64,000 bases of DNA from Oryzomicrobium terrae. GTDB lineage: Bacteria > Pseudomonadota > Gammaproteobacteria > Burkholderiales > Rhodocyclaceae. Shown here one piece after another: positions 59,601-64,000 of this stretch. Made by a program: the position numbers and the translations under genes. How positions within the stretch are numbered: the first letter of the stretch is position 1; each line of letters begins with the position of its first letter. The notes beneath the pieces were generated by a model. It was not told the origin of the DNA, did no database searches, and saw nothing but the letters and a program-made list of their open reading frames with translations. The stretch is taken from assembly GCF_008274805.1 (NCBI RefSeq), contig NZ_CP022579.1:2480001-2544000 (forward strand), in the 5' to 3' direction.

Positions 59601-62600
59601 CGGCCGGGGTGGCGCCGGCGGCGCCGGCAGGTCGGCCAGCACGGCCTGGCAGTCGCACTGGGCCAGCAGCACCGGGATGTAATCGGGCACGGCGGGGGCC
59701 GGCACGGGGGCGGCCAGCGCCCGTTCGGCAGCCAAGGCGTCGTCCGAGGGCCCGGCCTGCTCTTCGAGCACCGCGGCAAAGTGCTGGTTCACGATGTAGG
59801 GCGCCCGCAGCGCCGGCTCCAGCACCCGGTGCCAGCGCAGCCAGCCGCGGGCTTCGAGCAGGCGCAAGAGCCGGGTGGTGGTGGTGGCGTGATCGATGCA
59901 ATCCATCCGCCCCGGGCTCTCGGCGTCGGCAGTGTTGCCCGGCCGGTCGTCGCTGATCGGACTCTGCCGTGCCGCCTCGCCGTACAGTTGCCCCACCGCC
60001 TGGGCGATGCGCTCCCGCTCCTCGGCGGCGCTGCCGGTGCCCTTGAGCAACCCGGCCACCCCCGCCAGCAGGGGGTCGGGAAACGACACCCAGGCCTCGG
60101 CGCTACAGCTCCAGTTGTAGCAGACGCTCACTGTTTCGCCGCACCAGGCCACGATCGGCAGGAGGCATAGCGCAAACACCGCGCCAATGCTCGCGCTCCG
60201 GACACCTCGGCCTGGGCGCGAGCATTGGCGCGGCTTTCCAGGCATCACGGTGGCGAAGCTCCGGGCCGGCATGGCTCAGTCGTAGTGCCGGATCAGGTCC
60301 AGGGGGAAGCGCCGGCCGGCCAGATAATCCTCGATACATTGCAGGATCAGGGGGCTGCGGTGCCGTTCCCGGGTGGCGCGTACGTCGTCGATGGTCAGCC
60401 AGCGGGCGGCGACGATGCCGGTATCCAGAGCCCGGTCCACCTCTTCGCCAGTGACTTCGCAAGCGAAGGCGAAGCGCAGATAGGTGATGTCCCGGGCCGG
60501 CCGCGGCCACTGGTACACCCCGACCAGGGCGGTGGGGCGCACATGGTGGGCGGTCTCTTCCAGGGCCTCGCGAATGCAGGCGTTGACCAGGGATTCGCCC
60601 TCGTCCAGGTGCCCGGCGGGCTGGTTGAAGCGCAGCCCCTGGTCGGTTTCTTCCTCGACCAGCAGAAAACGGCCGTCCCGTTCCACCACGGCGGCCACCG
60701 TCACATTGGGCTTCCAGATCCTCGCGTTCATCGTCGTCGCTCGACCAAAAGCGGCGATTTTACCGTTTACAGGCCCTCCCCGTCCGCCCTTCGCGGCAGT
60801 GCAGCATGGCCGGGAGGGGCGGTTTTCCGTTACAATTTTCGCTTTCGTATTTTTCAAGCGGTAACGGAGAACACACCATGTCGATGGCGGATCGCGACGG
60901 ATTCATCTGGTATGACGGCAAACTCGTGCCCTGGCGCGATGCCACCACCCACGTACTGACCCACACCCTGCACTACGGCATGGGCTGTTTCGAAGGGGTG
61001 CGCGCCTACGCCACCGACAAGGGCGCGGCGATCTTCCGCCTCAAGGAGCATACCGACCGCCTGTTCGGTTCCGCCCACATCTTCCAGATGAAGATGCCCT
61101 ACGACAAGGCGACCATCATGGACGCCCAGCGTGAGGTGGTGCGGGCCAACAAGCTCGATTCCTGCTACATCCGCCCGATCGTCTTCTACGGTTCCGAAGC
61201 CATGGGCATCGCCGCCAAGACCCTGTCGGTGCACGTCGCCATCGCCGCCTGGCCGTGGGGCGCCTACCTGGGCGCCGACGGCATGGAGCTAGGCATCCGC
61301 GTCAAGACCTCGTCCTTCACCCGCCACCACGTCAACATCAACATGTGCCGGGCCAAGTCGGTGTCCACCTACGCCAACTCCATCCTCTCCCACCAGGAAG
61401 CCGCCAACGACGGCTACGACGAGGCCCTGCTGCTCGACGTGGACGGCTACGTGGCTGAAGGCTCCGGCGAGAACATCTTCATCGTCAAGAACGGCAAGCT
61501 GTACACCCCGGACCTGACCTCCTGCCTGGAAGGCATCACCCGCGCCACGGTGATCCAGCTGGCCGAGGAAAACGGCCTGCAGGTGATCGAGAAGCGCATC
61601 ACCCGCGACGAGGTGTACTGCGCAGACGAGGCCTTCTTCACCGGCACCGCCGCCGAAGTGACCCCGATCCGCGAACTCGACGGCCGCCAGATCGGCGAAG
61701 GCAAGCGCGGCCCGATCACCGCCAAGCTGCAAGCCCAGTTCTTCGACGTGGTGCAGGGCCGCTCGGCCAAGCACGCCGAATGGCTGACGGTGTGCTGAGC
61801 TGACCCGGCACCTTCCCACCTCACCCTTTCATTTCACGAGGCACGCCATGAGCGAGGCGAAAGACGTCAAAGCCCCCGAGAGCCGTACCATCGAAATCAC
61901 CGCTGCGGATCTGCCGCTGCACTGCCCGCAACCCGGAGCGCCGCTCTGGGCGCGGCATCCCAAGGTGTTCCTGGATGCGACCAAGACCGGCGAAGTGACC
62001 TGCCCCTACTGCAGCGCCCACTACGTGCTCACCGGTGAGCTGCCCAAGGGTCACCATTGACCCCGCGTAGCCACTGACTGATCGATGACGGGAAGCCCGG
62101 GGATACCTCTGCGCTTCCCGTTGTTCCATCTGCCCGGCCCCTCCCCTGCTTTTGCCTGATGCCTGCCCGATGCCTCTTTCCCGCTTCACCCCCCGGCATG
62201 GCCTGATCGTCGCCCCCAGCTGGGTCGGCGATGCGGTCATGGCCCAGCCCCTGTTCATGCGCCTGCATGAGCGCCACCCGGGGCTGGTGCTGGACGCCCT
62301 AGCGCCCCCCTGGGTCGCCCCGGTGCTGGCGCGCATGCCGGAAATCCGCACGGTGCACCGCAACCCCTTCGCCCACGGCGAGTTCAACCTCAAGGGACGC
62401 CTCACCCAGGCCCGGGAACTGCGTGCCGCCGGCTACGATGCGGTGTGGATCCTGCCCAATTCGCTCAAGTCGTCCCTGGTGCCGTTCTTCGCCCGCATCC
62501 CGAAGCGGATCGGCTTCACCGGCGAGTCCCGCTATGGGCTGGTCAACGTCCGCCACCATCTCGACAAGCAGAAGACGCCCCTGATGGTGGCCCGTTTCGC

Positions 62601-64000
62601 CCAACTGGCGGAGCGTCCCGGCCAGCTGCCGGCGGAACCCCTGCCCCGTCCCCGGCTGACCTCCTCCCCCGAGAACCAGGCCCGCACCCTGGCCCAACTG
62701 GGCCTCAAGCGCCCGGAAAAGCTGGTGGCCTTCTGCCCCGGTGCCGAATACGGCCCGGCCAAGCGCTGGCCGGCGGTGCACTTCGCCGAACTGGCCCGCC
62801 GGCTGCACCACGCCGGCGTGGCGGTATGGATCCTCGGCTCGCCCAAGGATCACGCCATCGGCGAGGAGATCGTCGCCCTGGCCGGCCTGGCCACCGAGGC
62901 CTGCCACAACCTGTGCGGTGCGACCGCCCTGGACGCGGCCATCGACCTGCTGGCCCTGGCCGACGCGGTGGTGTGCAACGATTCGGGCCTGATGCACGTG
63001 GCCGCAGCCCTGGACCGTCCCTTGGTGGCGGTGTACGGCTCGTCCTCCCCGGGATTCACCCCGCCGCTGTCGGACCGGGCCACGGTGGTCTCCCTCAAGC
63101 TGTCGTGCAGCCCCTGCTACAAACGGGAATGCCCCCTGGGCCACCTGGACTGCCTCAACAAGCTCCTGCCCGGCCAGGTATGGCAGGCCCTGCCCGCCGG
63201 GCTGACCGACCCCCACCCCGGCGCCCACACCATCTCCATCGTCCCCATGACCGGAGGCACCCCATGAGCGAGTCCCCCCGCCATCACCCCCGCGCCCACT
63301 TCCCCACCCCGGAAGACGCCGAGGCCGCCTTCTACGACGCCATCGAGCGCGCCGACCTGGAGGCCCTGATGGCGGTGTGGTGCGAGGACGAGGAAATCGT
63401 CTGCATCCACCCCGGCGGGCCGCGCCTGATCGGGCTGGCGGCGGTGCGCAGCGCCTGGCAGGCGATCTTCGACGGTCCCCGCTTCCGCCTGCGCGTCGCC
63501 CAGCGGGCCCGCTGGCAGAGTGGCCTGATGGCGGTGCACAACGTGGTTGAAGTGCCTTCCCTGGCCGATGACCCGGAAACCCAGGATCCGGTCTTCGCCA
63601 CCAACGTCTACGTGCGCGGCGCCGACGGCTGGCGCCTGGTGGCCCACCACGCGGGACTGGGACCGGAAGCTGACGAGTCGCCCAACGCCGGCGACGCCCC
63701 CCGGGTGCTCCATTGAGTCATCACGGCAGCCCGCTCGCCGCCTCCTTCGCCCCCTACCGGGCACCGCGCTGGCTGCCCGGCGGGCACGCCCAGACCCTCT
63801 GGCCGCTGCTCATCAAACCGGTGCCACCGGCCTACCGGCGCGAGCGCTGGGACACCCCGGACGACGATTTCATCGACGTCGACTTCCTCGATATCGACGC
63901 CACCCCGGCCAGCAGCACGACGCCCCTGGCAGTGCTCTTCCACGGTCTGGAAGGCAGTTCCCGCAGCCATTACGCCGTATCCCTGGCCCAGGCCTGCCAG

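Overview
The window is GC-rich, densely coded chromosomal DNA of a proteobacterium. The gene set points to Betaproteobacteria, probably Rhodocyclales (an Azospira/Dechlorosoma-like organism): an uup-type ABC-F gene, parE-parC, aceK beside monomeric and dimeric isocitrate dehydrogenases, and an ilvE / zf-CHCC / waaF block. The taxon is inferred from gene content and base composition only. No rRNA, tRNA, CRISPR array, insertion sequence or prophage was recognised.

Layout. 1-5.9 kb: a beta-oxidation-type cluster (acyl-CoA ligase, acyl-CoA dehydrogenase, thiolase, short-chain dehydrogenase, TetR regulator). 6.3-7.8 kb: one AT-richer orphan gene with a PD-(D/E)XK-like nuclease core. 8.1-13.1 kb: fumC, then an electrophile-detoxification unit nemR-yqhD-nemA with two identical 19-bp operators. 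13.6-18.1 kb: ClC transporter, NYN-OST/LOTUS protein, rsmJ and a 48-codon gene. 18.6-25.4 kb: DEAD-box helicase, sirtuin, LeuE exporter, and a divergent AraC / YbfB-type MFS pair. 25.5-29.1 kb: accessory segment with a membrane NERD protein, a phytochelatin-synthase-like protein, and an AT-rich two-gene operon pairing a stand-alone FtsZ C-terminal (T7-loop) lobe with a uracil-DNA-glycosylase-like protein. 29.1-43.2 kb: rdgC, rlmJ, yaeQ, pldA, two HDOD genes, lemA plus a GIDE-domain gene with an EF-hand, a CHM isomerase homologue, a NERD/zinc-ribbon protein, uup, a quinone oxidoreductase and a DUF2252 gene. 43.7-52.9 kb: minus-strand run parE-parC, an SRPBCC protein, ubiC, DUF192, rluE and aceK. 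53.1-57.1 kb: monomeric NADP-IDH followed by dimeric icd. 57.2-64 kb: rhodanese, mnmA, a putative Cys-His-Asp protein, Nudix hydrolase, ilvE, a zf-CHCC protein, waaF, an NTF2-like protein, and the start of a YheT-type hydrolase cut by the window edge.

Functional links. aceK faces the two IDH genes across a 214-bp spacer. The dimeric Icd keeps the serine that AceK phosphorylates in E. coli, so TCA/glyoxylate branch control is local here. NemR keeps the redox Cys and Lys of the E. coli protein, and its operator precedes both its own gene and yqhD.

Non-coding layer. Several dispersed repeat families are visible: a ~172-bp element in three copies, each with a DnaA-box-like 9-mer; a ~118-bp element in two copies; several long imperfect palindromes; a terminator hairpin seen three times nearly unchanged; and 9-nt tandem repeats both in-frame in protein linkers and in spacers. 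The most novel candidate is the FtsZ-lobe / UDG-like operon at 27.5-28.7 kb.
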